Made by a program: the position numbers and the translations under genes
Notes under the pieces: generated by a model
The model's database searches: none
What the model saw: the letters and a program-made list of their open reading frames with translations, nothing else
Told to the model about the DNA's origin: nothing
Assembly (NCBI GenBank): GCA_034766995.1
Contig: CM068322.1
Coordinates: forward strand, 35,225,439-35,289,438
Length of the DNA stretch: 64,000 nt
Direction: 5' to 3'
DNA from: Acanthacorydalis orientalis
Taxonomy: Eukaryota; Arthropoda; Insecta; Megaloptera; Corydalidae
Shown: piece by piece, positions 1-11,258 of the stretch
How the letters are laid out: each line of letters starts with the position of its first letter
How positions within the stretch are numbered: the first letter of the stretch is position 1

Positions 1-884
1 CAGTTTACACCATCTCGCGATTTTATGATTACAGAGATGTTAAATATTATGTATTATATATGTATTATATTTATAGATTGATATTCTTCTCATAAAATAT
101 AATTAATTTATTTTCATTTCACATGCTATTCTAAAATAATCGTAAAATATATTATTAGTAACTGGCGAACGCCCCAAACAAGTACAATGAAAAAATATCT
201 CTCCAAGAACTGTAAATATCAATATATATATTTTTTTTGTTTTTGATTTTTTTTCACGATTTATTTATTGTAACATTTATTATCATTATCATTATTTATT
301 ATTTTATATAAATTAAAATCTTGTTTAGGGCATCTTAGTCAAGATTCAAAACAATAACATAAGACTTTTGTACCGTTGAAATACTGAATCTGAACTATAC
401 TAATTAATTAAACCAGTCTGCAAATGCGTTTCGCTATAGAAGAATATAATATATTATTATTATATATAAGAAAATCTACAATCTTTTAGTTTTCTTCATC
501 TGTCTACAGTTATTTTCTTTTATTACCAACTTGCAAAAATATGATTTGAATTATAAGCTAAATGCTTCGCTTGCGGAAGGTCTTATTTTAATTAATCACT
601 GACCAGTGAAATTGTGAACGTCTACGATTGAATTGTACCCGAGTTCCAGATTGTGTGCGGTTTGAAAAAAAATATCACTCGTACGCTAGGGAACATGCGA
701 AAAGAGTAAATAAAATGTAAATTGGTTCACGTCACGCATACTTGTTAGAAAGTTCTTATATAAGTTGATTAAATATTTAAATTGAAACACGTGAGAGAGA
801 AATGGTCGTTCCCGTTTTCTTTCTCTAACGAATTTGACATCTGTTCGAGGTCTTTTCTAGACCTTGATAACGACAATTCGTCTG
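1..884. other. AT-rich non-coding stretch
   Basis: Very AT-rich sequence with poly-A and poly-T runs and no open frame of useful length on either strand. I see nothing here that I can assign to a gene or a known repeat. Confidence 0.6.
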
Positions 885-2070
885 TCGATTCTCATTCGAA
901 AATGAAATAAAATAGCCGGTCTAGTAAGCTTCTTTTCAATCAAAAACGGTCGTTTATCCTACACTCAAATCTTAAGAGTCAGAGTCATTGAAAACTGTCT
1001 TTTGAGTTTAAAAAAAATACATTTTTTTTTGTAAATCTTCGACGGTTTTCTCAAATCGAATTTTAATCTAAAAAGAGAAATCTTTCACAGATCTTGCTGA
1101 TTTTTTTTTTACATTATGATGACGATTTATCCGGTTTTTCTCATACCGAACTTAAGTTGAAAATCAAATGAAATATTTTATCATTTGGTACAATTTTTTA
1201 AATAATAAACCTTAGTTATCTTTCAATAGAATTCTAAAATAGTCAGACATTGAAACACTGTTTAAAAGTTGAAACATTTTTTTGGTTTAAGAAAAGAATA
1301 AATTTCATAAACATTCAAGGTTTTCTCCTTAAATCGAATTTTTGTCGGTAAAGAAAAATCTTTCTTTATAAATCTTACTGACTTTTTTAGATTTTGATGA
1401 TAAAAATTTATACGGTTTTTATCTCACCAAACCTTATTCGAAAATCAAATGAAATATTTTATCATTTGTTACATTTTTTTCAAATAATAAACCTTTATTT
1501 ATCTTTCGACAGATTTCTAAGTCTAATACATTTTTTTTGGTTTAAGAAAATCTCAAAAAATCTTTAAGGATTTGCCAAATCAAATTTTTGATCTAAGGTT
1601 TTTCTAATACCAAAGTTTATTCGAAAATCAAATGAAATATTATATCATTTGTTACAATTTTTCAAACAATAAAAAATTATTTATCTTTCAGTAGACTTCT
1701 AAAATAGTAAGACATTTAAAAACTGTCCAAAAATTGAAACATTTTTTTTTAAAAAAAGAAAAAATAAAATTTCAAAAACCTTCAAAGTTTTATCAAATCA
1801 AATTTTGGTTTAAAAAAGTTTTTCTAATATCGAACTTCATTCGAAAATTAAATCAAACATTTGAACACAACTTTTTCAATAATAAGTATTGATTATTAAA
1901 TAAATTTAATAATTTTACATAATTTACTGTTTTTTTTTCCTTTAGATTTTGATTTTTCTCTTTAAATTATTTTATCTTTTTTCGTACTAAATTTTATTCG
2001 AAAACGAAATAAAATAGTTGATCATTGAGTACAAATTTTTCAACAATAAACATTTATTTATGCTTGAATA
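885..2070. repeat. degenerate direct-repeat ladder
   Basis: A motif close to TTCGAAAATCAAATGAAATA, usually followed by a variant of ATCATTTGTTAC and then AATAATAAACCTTTATTTATCTT, recurs near 893, 1152, 1438, 1620, 1849 and 1998. Spacers contain a recurring poly-T block followed by GGTTTAAGAAAA. Spacing varies from about 150 to 290 bp, so this is a decayed tandem array or repeated insertion of one short element rather than a fresh satellite. A further diverged unit lies near 3808. Confidence 0.65.
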
Positions 2071-4280
2071 AAATTCAAAAATATCCAGATATCAGACTAT
2101 TCAAAAACTGAACAGTGTTTCCTAATTAATATTTTTTTACTATAAGGAAAGCGTAAAATCTCTAAGATCTACAGAATTTTCTTAAAATAGAATTGTAGAG
2201 AAAGCACATTTTCTTTATTAATTTTATACAAGCTTTTTCGATATTTTCTGAAAATCGAAAGCTATTTTTCAGAAATGTTTACTCTTCTACAAGCAATAGA
2301 AAATATTTCTGACTAAAAATGTCTTAAAATCGTTTTAATCGTTGATGTTATAGAATTTTAATTCAATGTCTAAAAAAAGAAGTAACTCTCAAAAATCTTC
2401 AGATTATTTTTCTTAAAAGAAACAATCTGTTCTAAAAAAAGAAATATTTCTCTACAAATCTGATTTGTTTAAATGTCGACACCGAAGAAAATATCAACGT
2501 TTTCTCGTTCCAAATCGAAATAAAATTCTAAAAAAGATTCAAACACCGAAGAATATTCGAAAACTGAATAAACTGTTCGTTAATTTTCTTTATATATATT
2601 TCTTTATTCAAAGAAGAATTGAAGATCTTGAGATGTTTTAAAATCTAGACTATCTTTAATTTCTTTTTTCAAACGAGAATGCCGAATACTTTCAAATATA
2701 TTCCTACCAGAGACTATGGTTTCATCAAACTTTTTAGATAAGACTTTCTTCGTTAAAAGACATGAATTTCTTTGTTTGTACGATTTTATAAGAATCTCGA
2801 TCTAAATCTGATTTTAAATAAAAACAAATATTTATAAAAACCAAAATTAAATACCAGACATTTTTTTATTCCAGAAACTCTTGTAATTTTAAACATTATT
2901 TTCATAAAAAAAAAACTTTTTTCTGACCAGAAATATTCAGTAATTGATTTATTGACCGGTTTTTTTTATCGTCGCTTATACACATTTTGATGACATCATT
3001 CTTAGAACTGTTAGGTACAAAGAAATATTTGCAAGATATTAGCAAAGATTTGTCTGTACTTTAGCTGTTATCGAAATGTGTACAAGCAACAATCAAAAAT
3101 GATCAGCACAATCGACTATTCGACCTTTCTGGTCATTCATATTTTTAGTTTGTGAGGTGAGTGAAAAAATAAGTTTTAAAACTGAATTTAGCCACAGTAC
3201 TAAACAACTTGATTAGTACTGTGAAATCATCACATCATAATTTTCAAATCTTGTTCGAAAAATCAACCAAAAATTCTATTATTTCTTCATATAATTTACG
3301 TTTATAAATCTGTAAAATTACAACAATGACACACTTTTTCAATGAAAGAAAAAACTCACCGACATGCAAGCAGAGATCGATCTATGTTTCACAACTGTAC
3401 AAAGAATTTCACAAGCATGCCTGATAATTTTAATAACAACTATTTTTTTGCCGATCTTTTTTATCTAATGCTCTGAACGTTTGTCGATTGAATGTAAATA
3501 TTTTGATAGACGCTTATCAGACAATTAATTATTTAACTGAAAATGTACATCGTTCACTTCTTATTGATTCGAATAGAGAGAAATGTTTTTATTTTTATTC
3601 GAGACAGCTGATAACTTGTTTCTATTGAATATTTTTTTTTAAATAACGATTTATTTCTGTACAAATTTCTTCTATGAAACCAAAAACCAGACCAGTGATT
3701 CTCGACCGAACTGAACACCATTTTTTTTATAACAACTATTTCACTTCGTCCTTTGTATAAAGGTTACAAACAGGACTATCATATTCTATTCTCGTATTGA
3801 CTTTCATTCGAAAATAAAATGAATGTTTAATCTATAAATACAAATGTTTCAACGATAAACATTGATGTTTCCTCGAATAAAGTTTTAAAAGACTTAGACA
3901 TCAAGATCTGTCTAGAAAATCAAACGAATGTCCATTAATTGTGAACATTTTTTGGTTTTGAGGAACAGAAAAAACTTGTAACTTCTTTAACGTTTTTTAA
4001 AATCCGATTGTATAATATTTTAAAATGTATTTACGATAAATATCGAATTTGAAACAATAATCTAAATCAATTGGTGAATATTTTGACCATGAAAGAAGTG
4101 CGGACGAGAAAAAAACATTTGTGAAATTGAATTTTATCTGTCAGGAATTTTATCAAATCTGCGGTTTAAAATATCGTACAAGTCGAATTAAATCGCCCGA
4201 TTGTACGAATTGATGAAAGCGTGGAATTGTTTTAAGTAAACTGCAAGAAAATAACTGATTTATTTTCAGTTTTTTTTCGA
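2071..4280. other. AT-rich non-coding stretch
   Basis: No supported gene. It contains one more diverged unit of the upstream ladder near 3808-3935 and scattered poly-T runs. Otherwise I see nothing. Confidence 0.5.
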
Positions 4281-5110
4281 AATAATCTTCGAATAAAAAC
4301 CGTTAAAGAAATCAATATATTTTACTGAATAAGCCAGTATTTTTAGTCAATCATTGTCATATTTTTTATCAGTATTTTTTTTTGAATTTAATTGCAAAAA
4401 TGTTTAATTTGTTTACATTTTTTTGGTTTTCAAATTCAAAATAATCTTCGAATAAAAACAGTTTGCATAAATCAATTTATTTTACTAAATAATCGAGCAT
4501 TTTTTAATTTAACTGCAAAAAATGTCTAATTTACTTTTATTTTTATTGTTTTTTAATTCAGAATAATCCTCGAATAAAAACCGTTAAAGAAATCAATATA
4601 TATTTTACTGAATAAACCGGTATTTTTGTTTTGAATTTAAAATAAAAAAAATGTCTAATTTATTTCCATTCTCTGGTTTTTTAATTGAAAAGAATCCTTG
4701 AATAAAAACAGTTTACATACATCAATTTATTTTACTAAGCAAGTCAGTATTTTTTTTTTATTTAAATGCAAAAAATGTCTAATTTATTTTCATTCTCTGG
4801 TTTTTTTAATTCAAAAGAATCCTTGAATAAAAACAGTTTACATAAATCAATTTATTTTACTAAGCAAGTCAGTATTTTTTTTTTATTTAAATGCAAAAAA
4901 TGTCTAATTTATTTCCATTTTCTGGTTTTTTAATTTAGAAGACAATATTTGAATAAAAACAGTTTGCATAAATCAATTTATTTAATAAATAAGCCAGTAT
5001 TTTTTTACATTTAACTTTGAACAATACCAAATTTATTTTCGATTTCTTCTTAAAATAAAAAATAAAATTAACAAGAATCCTCGAATCGATTAAGCATAAA
5101 TCGACTTTTT
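4281..5110. repeat. tandem array, about 126-bp unit, six to seven copies
   Basis: The block GAATAAAAACMGTT followed by ATCAATTTATTTTACT begins at 4291, 4450, 4572, 4700, 4825 and 4951, with a decayed seventh start near 5083. Spacings are 159, 122, 128, 125, 126 and about 132 bp. Each unit also carries a conserved AAAAAATGTCTAATTTATTT block and a CTCTGGTTTTTTAATT block. The two units starting at 4700 and 4825 are the most alike, so homogenisation or expansion is most recent there. Confidence 0.9.
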
Positions 5111-6471
5111 TTTTTGTAAGATAAAACAAGTAATTCTCTTATGCACACGTCAAACCACAAACAACAGACCTTGTTTTCGTTACAAGCACAAGGAGTACGA
5201 CCGAACCCGTTACATTCGAATATCTGAACACTTATCAAATCGATTCTTTGAAATTTCATCAATCGCATCATCTTTTTCTGAAACCTACTGTTCGTTCCTT
5301 CCGAACTTGTTCCCGTATTAAAAAAATAAACGTTTCTTTTTTCAATTCCAATCCTAATTTTTAAATTGACAAGGCCCTTTCAGTTCATCTCTTAGCTAGT
5401 AAATGGACGTACGTTGAATTATTGTACCGCGATTTCACCGATCGTGTCTTTCATAATAGTTTCGTTTAATTTCGAATTTATGACTAATTCAGATCAGGTA
5501 TCAAATATTTACCTACATAAATCACGGAACATTCGATTGACATTTCAGCAATTCCGATTTCGAAACCGGAAAAAAAAGAAACCGAACCGGGATATAAAAT
5601 AAGACCTTCGTGCAATTAAACTTACTCTACCTGAACAACATGGACGTACAAAATACAAATGGCTACCTCCTCGTTTTTTAATTAAATTATCACCTTATAA
5701 ACTTACATACGATCAGCCTCCAATCATTTATTAACGTAGCTATTTCTTTTCTTTATTTTACAGCTAATCGTCCACCCACACATCACTTACTATGTACCTA
5801 ATTTATTTACACATACTATATACAAAAAAAAATAATTAATAGTTATGTTTTTTTACATTTTTTTTCTCTCTCTCCCTCTCTCTCTTGGAATGATTTTTCA
5901 ATTAGTGTCGAACGAAATTTAAGATCGATTGTGTTGTTGATGCGAAGAGAAATGAATTTTAAATTAAAAAGAGTTTGATCGGACTGAGAACAATTGAATA
6001 ATTTCGAGGGAACAAATCAATATATTAAAGAGGATACATGTATTAATTATATATACATACACATTCATACGGTCCACATTTTATGTCATAATTAACGGCC
6101 TATTTAATTACTATTGAAGCCAGCGCACACCAGCATACACTGAAAGGAAAGAATCTCCAAACAAACAAACAAACAAACAAACGAATAAACAGACAGACAG
6201 AAACGAAAATAAGAAACAGAAACTGAAAAAAATACTTTCAACGATGAAACGAGTCGACTGTTTGTGTAACTTGAACAGAATTTCGATTGGTAGATCCGAA
6301 AGCGTGTAGAAAGGAGGGCACAGCCCTCGGCCGCCAAGCTCGTCACCGATTCTGTTACAACGGAGAAAATCTTGAAACGGGTGACAGCGATGCACGAGAA
6401 ACAAACACATCCAATTAATTTGATCAGAAAGATTTTTTTTTTTACAACCACCACTGACGGAACACACCGAC
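5111..6471. other. 3' flank and probable 3' UTR of the minus-strand gene
   Basis: This follows the stop codon of the minus-strand gene. It has no supported ORF, but holds a (TC)n run near 5870-5887, a (CAAA)n run near 6160-6182 and a short CAGA run near 6190. Several AATAAA hexamers exist on the minus strand, so the transcript end cannot be fixed from sequence alone. Confidence 0.5.
5802..5807 (-). terminator. candidate polyadenylation hexamer
   Basis: Reads AATAAA on the minus strand, about 670 nt downstream of the stop codon. Another hexamer lies near 5728. In such AT-rich DNA the motif is expected often by chance, so this is only a candidate. Confidence 0.2.
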
Positions 6472-7760
6472 TCAGTGCACAACAACGTAGAGAACATTCG
6501 CGAGCACGAGAACGACACTTGTGCTGAACACACTCGCGGACGACTCCTGGTTCGCGTTCGGACTCGAGCCCTGCAGTCCGGCCTCCTTCTTCTCCAGCGA
6601 CTGCGGCTGGTCGCGCAACAAACTCTGATTCTCCTCTTTCTTGTTCGTGCTCTGGACGAGTTCGTCGCTCGGCAATGTCTTCTTCGGTTTCTTGGTCACG
6701 AACGGTTCGGCCGGAGTTTCCGGTATCGGTTTCGGTTCTTCAGTCGTGCTCGTCGTCGTAGTCGTCGTCGTCGTAGTGGTCGTCGTCGTCGTCGTCGTGG
6801 TCGTCGGCACCAGAGTGTAATTGTGCACGAAGTACACCGGTCCGAATTCAGGCCGTACATTCAGAATGGTGATCTCGCGTCTGCTCCCCTTCACGACCCT
6901 GTGCTTCTTGTATCCGTCGGGATAATACGAAACGAGCGTGCCGGTGTACGGAAGATCCGTCTCCGTGTAGTTTCCGCGCAGTGTCACGTTGACGGCCGTG
7001 CCCGGATCCAACAGACCGCGCGTCTCGACCGTGAACACTTCCTCGCGCTCCTCGTCTTGCGGTAGTCCCCATTTCACTTCCGCTTCGGTGTCGTTGTACT
7101 TGATCACGGTCGGCAGTCCGGTCAGGATCGCATGCCCCTGCTGTCCCCACGACAACGAGTAGTGGAACTTGTACGACAGCGCCGCGTCCACCTTCATCGG
7201 CACGTCCTCGTCGTTTATCAGCGTCTTCTCGCCGAGGACCCTGTGATCGAGCACGACCCGTCTGTGCTTCATCGTGAACTTCACGTTGATCAAATCGTAC
7301 TTCAGCGGTTCGGTCTCGACCAGGATCTCGCCCTCGTCGGTCTCGACCTCCTTGTTGTCGGGCGTGATCACGAACATCTTCCCGAAACCGTCGTTCGGGT
7401 CCACTTTTCCCAGATAGTACGTGTAATCGATTTCGCTCTTCTCGTCCTCGAGTCTCTGCTTCGATCGCGCCACGTACACTTTGTCGTTGTTCTCGAGTCC
7501 GGCGGACACGGCGCCGGCCGGCACGGCCCTGAACGTGTTCCACTTCTCCCAGTGCAGTCTAGAACCGTTCTCGATGTTGATGAGCACCTCGTACGTTTTT
7601 TCGTAACTGTGAACGCTGCCGAGTACCGAGATGGTGCAGAGGGGCGGTTCTGGAGGCGGACGGAGTTGGCCGGCTATCCAAGTGCCCGAATGTCGGGCGC
7701 GACAAACGTACACGTTGCCTGGTTTCGGTTTCGGCGCGTCGGGGTTCTCATTGTTTTCCA
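6472..7760 (-). CDS. uzip: protein unzipped-like, coding exon 2 (residues 66-494)
   Basis: This is the main exon of a 494-residue membrane-anchored, secreted-type protein. It begins after a clean acceptor (long T tract, then ACAG) in phase 1, so the split codon is G|TG, a valine. Residues are numbered on the spliced protein. The N-terminal part of the exon has two DM9-like units; the second contains the signature VPAGAVSAG followed by VYVARSK (about 145-165). A beta-rich region follows (about 220-383), loosely resembling aerolysin/natterin-type folds. Next is an 18-threonine run (385-402) leading into a Pro/Lys/Glu-rich stalk, then a hydrophobic C-terminus (475-494) that suggests a GPI signal. 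Sequons lie at N130, N288, N323, N329, N379 and N443. Architecture and length fit insect Unzipped, a neural cell-adhesion protein. The family name rests on recalled resemblance, not a search. The exon is clearly GC-richer than its flanks. Confidence 0.8.
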
Positions 7761-7978
7761 CTGTAAAAAAAAAATATAATTTTTCAGTACGCGAATACAA
7801 AGACTACTCTCAGAGAACATAAACATACAAATAATTCATTAGTTAAGGAATCGGATTTTCTCAGCCCGATGGAAAAATGCAAAGAAAATAAATAACATTT
7901 TTTTTCAAAAAGTACATTTTAAATAAAAAAATTATAAACTAATAATAACTTTTAAAAATAACATAACTGAGTGTAAGT

Positions 7979-8260
7979 ATGGCATTAAAGGGTATTAAAG
8001 TAGTTGAAATGCAGGACTTGCACCAGCACCATTCTATGATACAGTACTAGCAGATTTCGGTGCTTCTGTAATTAGAGTCGACAAAGTTAGTATCACGATT
8101 TATTCTGCATTTAAATTCTACATATATAGCACTTAAGTGTATAATCAAAAAAAATGCTTTGTCGATTGGGGCGTTTGTGGATTTAGATGTTTTAGCAAAT
8201 GGTAAAAAATCATCGAAATCCTCGAAATACTATGATATAGATTAGAACCATTCTCTGCTT
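7979..8260 (+). pseudogene. alpha-methylacyl-CoA racemase (AMACR) 5' fragment, frameshifted
   Basis: The plus strand opens with an ATG reading MALKGIKVVE. After a one-base loss near 8011 it continues as AGLAPAPFYDTVLADFGAS followed by VIRVDK. This is the N-terminus of AMACR, a CoA-transferase family III (CaiB-like) enzyme that epimerises 2-methyl-branched acyl-CoAs in peroxisomes and mitochondria. A possible donor GTTAGT follows the lysine codon at 8085. Downstream, DLDVLANGKKS (about 8180-8212) and LEPFS (8242-8256) resemble the next AMACR segment with about a dozen residues missing. Retained intron-like sequence suggests an unprocessed duplicate rather than a retrocopy. It lies antisense inside the intron of the unzipped-like gene. 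The first 36 codons are convincing; the later part is tentative. A sequencing error at 8011 is possible, but the rest of the gene is absent. Confidence 0.75.
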
Positions 8261-8413
8261 CCTCTGTACTTGTCTTCCGGGAAAGACTTGAAGAGGAAAT
8301 ATATGACAAAAGACAGATTCGTTTTCAAAGAAATCTCTCTAGTATTGCTTTTATGAATATAAAAGCTCTTGATGAGGAGCAAGACTGTTATATTGTTATA
8401 AATTCACACATGT

Positions 8414-8438
8414 GGTGTACATTCACTGAATGTACACC
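8414..8438. repeat. perfect 12-bp hairpin
   Basis: GGTGTACATTCA, a one-base centre, then TGAATGTACACC: a perfect inverted repeat just upstream of a (TG)n tract. The half-site recurs partially at 8445-8458. Confidence 0.8.
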
Positions 8439-8454
8439 ATATTCATGTGTACAT

Positions 8455-8477
8455 TCATGTGTGTGTGTGTGTGTGTT
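8455..8477. repeat. (TG)n microsatellite
   Basis: Short uninterrupted TG run after ACATTCA. Confidence 0.9.
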
Positions 8478-9228
8478 CAGGTGTGCATTCACTGAACTGA
8501 CTTTTTAAAAAAAATCCACGTCCGTACACGCCGATCAAGAATACAAAATTAAAACCGAAATTCAAACACTACACAAACAACGTTGAGAACGTTCGGCGTC
8601 TAACGAGAACAATGAACGGCGTGTACCCCAGTTCACAAACACAAAGAAGTGTATCTGGTGCCATCATTTCGGTCATTAACGCTGCTTCCACGCCACCAAG
8701 ACCGATTTCTTTATCTTCTTTCATCGTCTCCCGTTCTGTCGAGAACGTTCCGAGCAGCAGTAGTCGTCATTCGCTGGTAATTTATTACCGTGGTATCTCG
8801 TCGTCGTATAATGAAGTTCACCAACATCGGTCATTAGTTATTAATGTCTATATTCAAAAGTTAGATTGGATCTCACTGTACGGCCGTGTTTGTCTCTCGA
8901 ATACAACACACATTGTTTCTATTTGAATGGACGGACGGGCAAGACAAGTGTATTAGCGCAGTGTAATTGTGAAGAATATAACTCGGCCATTGTGTAATTA
9001 TGTACGGGATCGATTGTTACGATTCTCTTGTGAAACTGAAACAGGTTTTTTTTAATGTCGATACGATTCGAATTAAAATCGGGAAGAATATGTTGTGTCT
9101 TGAATTAATCGATTCGATTATTGTAGTATGCGGAAATTTCACTGTACTGTTTATAAGACGAAAAAGACTTGTTTCTAAGTAAAGAACACTGAAACTCTAT
9201 GTTTGTGATTCTTGTTCGAGAAAGTTAT
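8478..9228. other. intronic non-coding stretch
   Basis: A 104-codon plus-strand frame exists at 8612-8926, but it has no recognisable domain and no conserved-looking composition. I do not call it a gene. Confidence 0.5.
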
Positions 9229-9377
9229 CACATTTTTCCGAAACAATCGCACGTTGCAATCGAAATTGTATAAAATATTCGAATCGATTTATTGATTCAA
9301 ACACTATTGTGTTCGAATCAATAAATCAATTTTTATACAATTTTGATTACAGCATGCGATTGTTTCGGGAAAATGTG
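9229..9377. mobile_element. foldback element (long inverted repeat)
   Basis: The left arm (9229-9298) and right arm (9315-9377) are inverted copies. Both read CACATTTT, then CCGAAACAATCGCA and AAATTGTATAAAA, and end ATTTATTGATTC near the 16-nt loop. I estimate close to 90 percent pairing, with one indel of about six bases. No coding capacity. It directly abuts the 5' terminus of the Mar-A copy at 9384. It is most likely a MITE or foldback; RNA from it could form a long hairpin. Confidence 0.8.
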
Positions 9378-9383
9378 AATAGT

Positions 9384-9800
9384 TATGTGCAAAAGTTAAT
9401 TCGGTGCCTTTGAATTGAATCGACCATAACTCGGTTTTAAATTGAAATATTTTTTCGTCGTTCTAGTAGTTTTGTATTCCAAACTTAACATTTAAAACAT
9501 ATTTCTTGACTAAGCGATCGGCATAACCTCACAAAACAGTACTGTACACTATGGCGTCCGAAAAGCAGCATATTTTCTCATTCCAGTTGTGACAAAAAAA
9601 ATCCTACCGAACCTGTGGAAAATGATTCGGTCAGCTTTTCTGACGCACGAAAACGAAAAAAAAAACGATAAAAGAGAGTGGAAGAAGTTCAAAAATGTAC
9701 TGACAACTTCCTCGGCTCAAAGCCGACATTTTTTTTACAAGGAATCCGTCAATCACCCGGACATGAAAATAATTCACACGAGCTTTTAACACCACTGTAT
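9384..9800 (+). mobile_element. Mar-A mariner deletion derivative (copy 1)
   Basis: Starts with the family terminus (GCAAAAGTTAATTCGGTGCC) and its leader, then ATGGCGTCCGAAAAGCAGCA at 9551 (MASEKQHI, the start of a mariner helix-turn-helix domain). An early stop follows. From about 9690 the frame resumes as LTTSSAQSRHFF, part of the transposase C-terminal segment. The catalytic core is missing, so the copy is non-autonomous. Confidence 0.8.
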
Positions 9801-10019
9801 ACATAACTGATTGTGTTATAAATGTTTGCTGTATAGGATTAAAAAATTAGGACGATTGTGTACAGAATCACAGATTCAAGTGGTTGTTTTTATACTTGTA
9901 ATTCCGTTCAAGTATTGTCTTCCTGATCCTTCGTATTACTTGAGAATCTCTCTATCACTAGTTTCGATTCTTGCGCCGTCTTCATACAGTTAGAGCTAAT
10001 TTAGCTGAATAGCTAAAAC
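9801..10019. other. intronic non-coding stretch
   Basis: No gene, RNA or repeat recognised. Confidence 0.5.
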
Positions 10020-10345
10020 AAGATCTTTTACAAATGAATCTCTTGTACGTATCACAGAATATTTTTCGATTAAAAAAATGATAATCGATTGTTGCTTAAT
10101 TGTATTTCGATACCGATTATTATATCATTCTTAGAAAGAAAATCTTGTGCAAGATAAATCTTGAAAAAGAATCCATTTGGAAAGTGAACTCATCTATAAG
10201 GTTAGAACTGTATTGTGGCAATAGTGTCGAAATTTTTTTCAATAAACCGACTATTTCCGTTATCTGTTTATCCCAAGGATGGGAATATTTAATAAAATCG
10301 CCTACAAAAACAGAAAATCTGATAATTCGCAAATAGGATTAGAAT
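10020..10345. repeat. diverged duplicated segment, copy 1
   Basis: Shares order and content with 11259-11565: ACAAATGAAT, GATAATCGATTG versus AAACGATTACTG, ATTTCGATAC, GAAAGTGAA, AGAACTGTATTGTG and AATAAACYGACT. Identity looks like roughly 70 to 75 percent. Neither copy has supported coding potential. Confidence 0.7.
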
Positions 10346-11258
10346 TGTAGTTCGAAATCCGATTTACTTGAACTGTGTGACGATTTTTTAAACAGATCTC
10401 GTATTTGTATAAATTTTCGATTTATATTTCTATCTAAAGTTTAGCTCACAAGAAATTTATCGCACACTTGTGTGCTTTTCCACAATAAAATTCCACCTAG
10501 CCCATTACTCTTCGTGTTATGCGTTGACAAACTCTGCGGTAACTAAAAAAATCCAACATAGACAACAGAAGTATAAAATATTGTGTCACAGTTCGACAAC
10601 TCATTCCGAAAGAACTGGCAGCGAAGATGTATTTCCACGAAAATGTAAACAGTAATATTGAAACTGACAGACGTGCCGTGAACACTCGAACGTTTCCGAA
10701 CGCGCAGTTCCGACGACCGACTACTGTTAGCGCTGAATGCATGTTTTTCCGGAGGATCGGTTCCTCGTTTATTGTACGGTTACAAGTGACGAAGGTAAAG
10801 GAGAGGGTCGGTCGGTCGGCAGGTCTGACTACTTCGCATCCACATCCCCTGTTCCGTTGTATACGAATAGGGGGATGTTTGGTAGCTCGGGTAGTCGGAC
10901 GAATACGTAGATATACACAGTGTGTTCGAGTCATTCGACTGAAATGAAACTGTTGAATGGGATAGGATGTTTTTTTTCCGAATGAAAATCGATACACTTG
11001 TCAGAAATATCGTCTTTCTTTTTTATGTACACATAGAAGACTGTAGTTTATCATTCTTCATGATTAATTATTCGAGTCAAGTTTAAAAAGTCTAACGATT
11101 TAGATTGAAAAATCATCGATCAACACTGTATGAAATCTTAACTGGGATTTCGAAAAGCAGAGATTGATTTGTCTCTTATTTATGTCAGTCTGAATAAAAG
11201 TCTTGCATTTGAGATATTTGTCAGAAACTTACAAAACTGAACAGTTGAAACAAGAAGG
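10346..11258. other. intronic non-coding stretch
   Basis: Contains GC-richer DNA at 10600-10950 with overlapping frames on both strands (106 and 166 codons), none with recognisable domains. Nothing supportable. Confidence 0.45.

Noticed and set aside
5068..5271. Cysteine-containing minus-strand frame (CxC, CC)
   Set aside because: It looked briefly like a small disulfide-rich peptide, but it lacks a signal sequence, overlaps the decayed end of the tandem array and has random composition.
6475..7779. Plus-strand frames of 196 and 215 codons, and a 231-codon minus frame
   Set aside because: They are out-of-frame shadows of the unzipped-like exon, rich in Arg, Asp and Val as expected from its GC-rich complement.
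8612..8926. 104-codon plus-strand ORF in the intron
   Set aside because: No domain, no clear codon bias, no splice or promoter evidence, and no recognisable homology.
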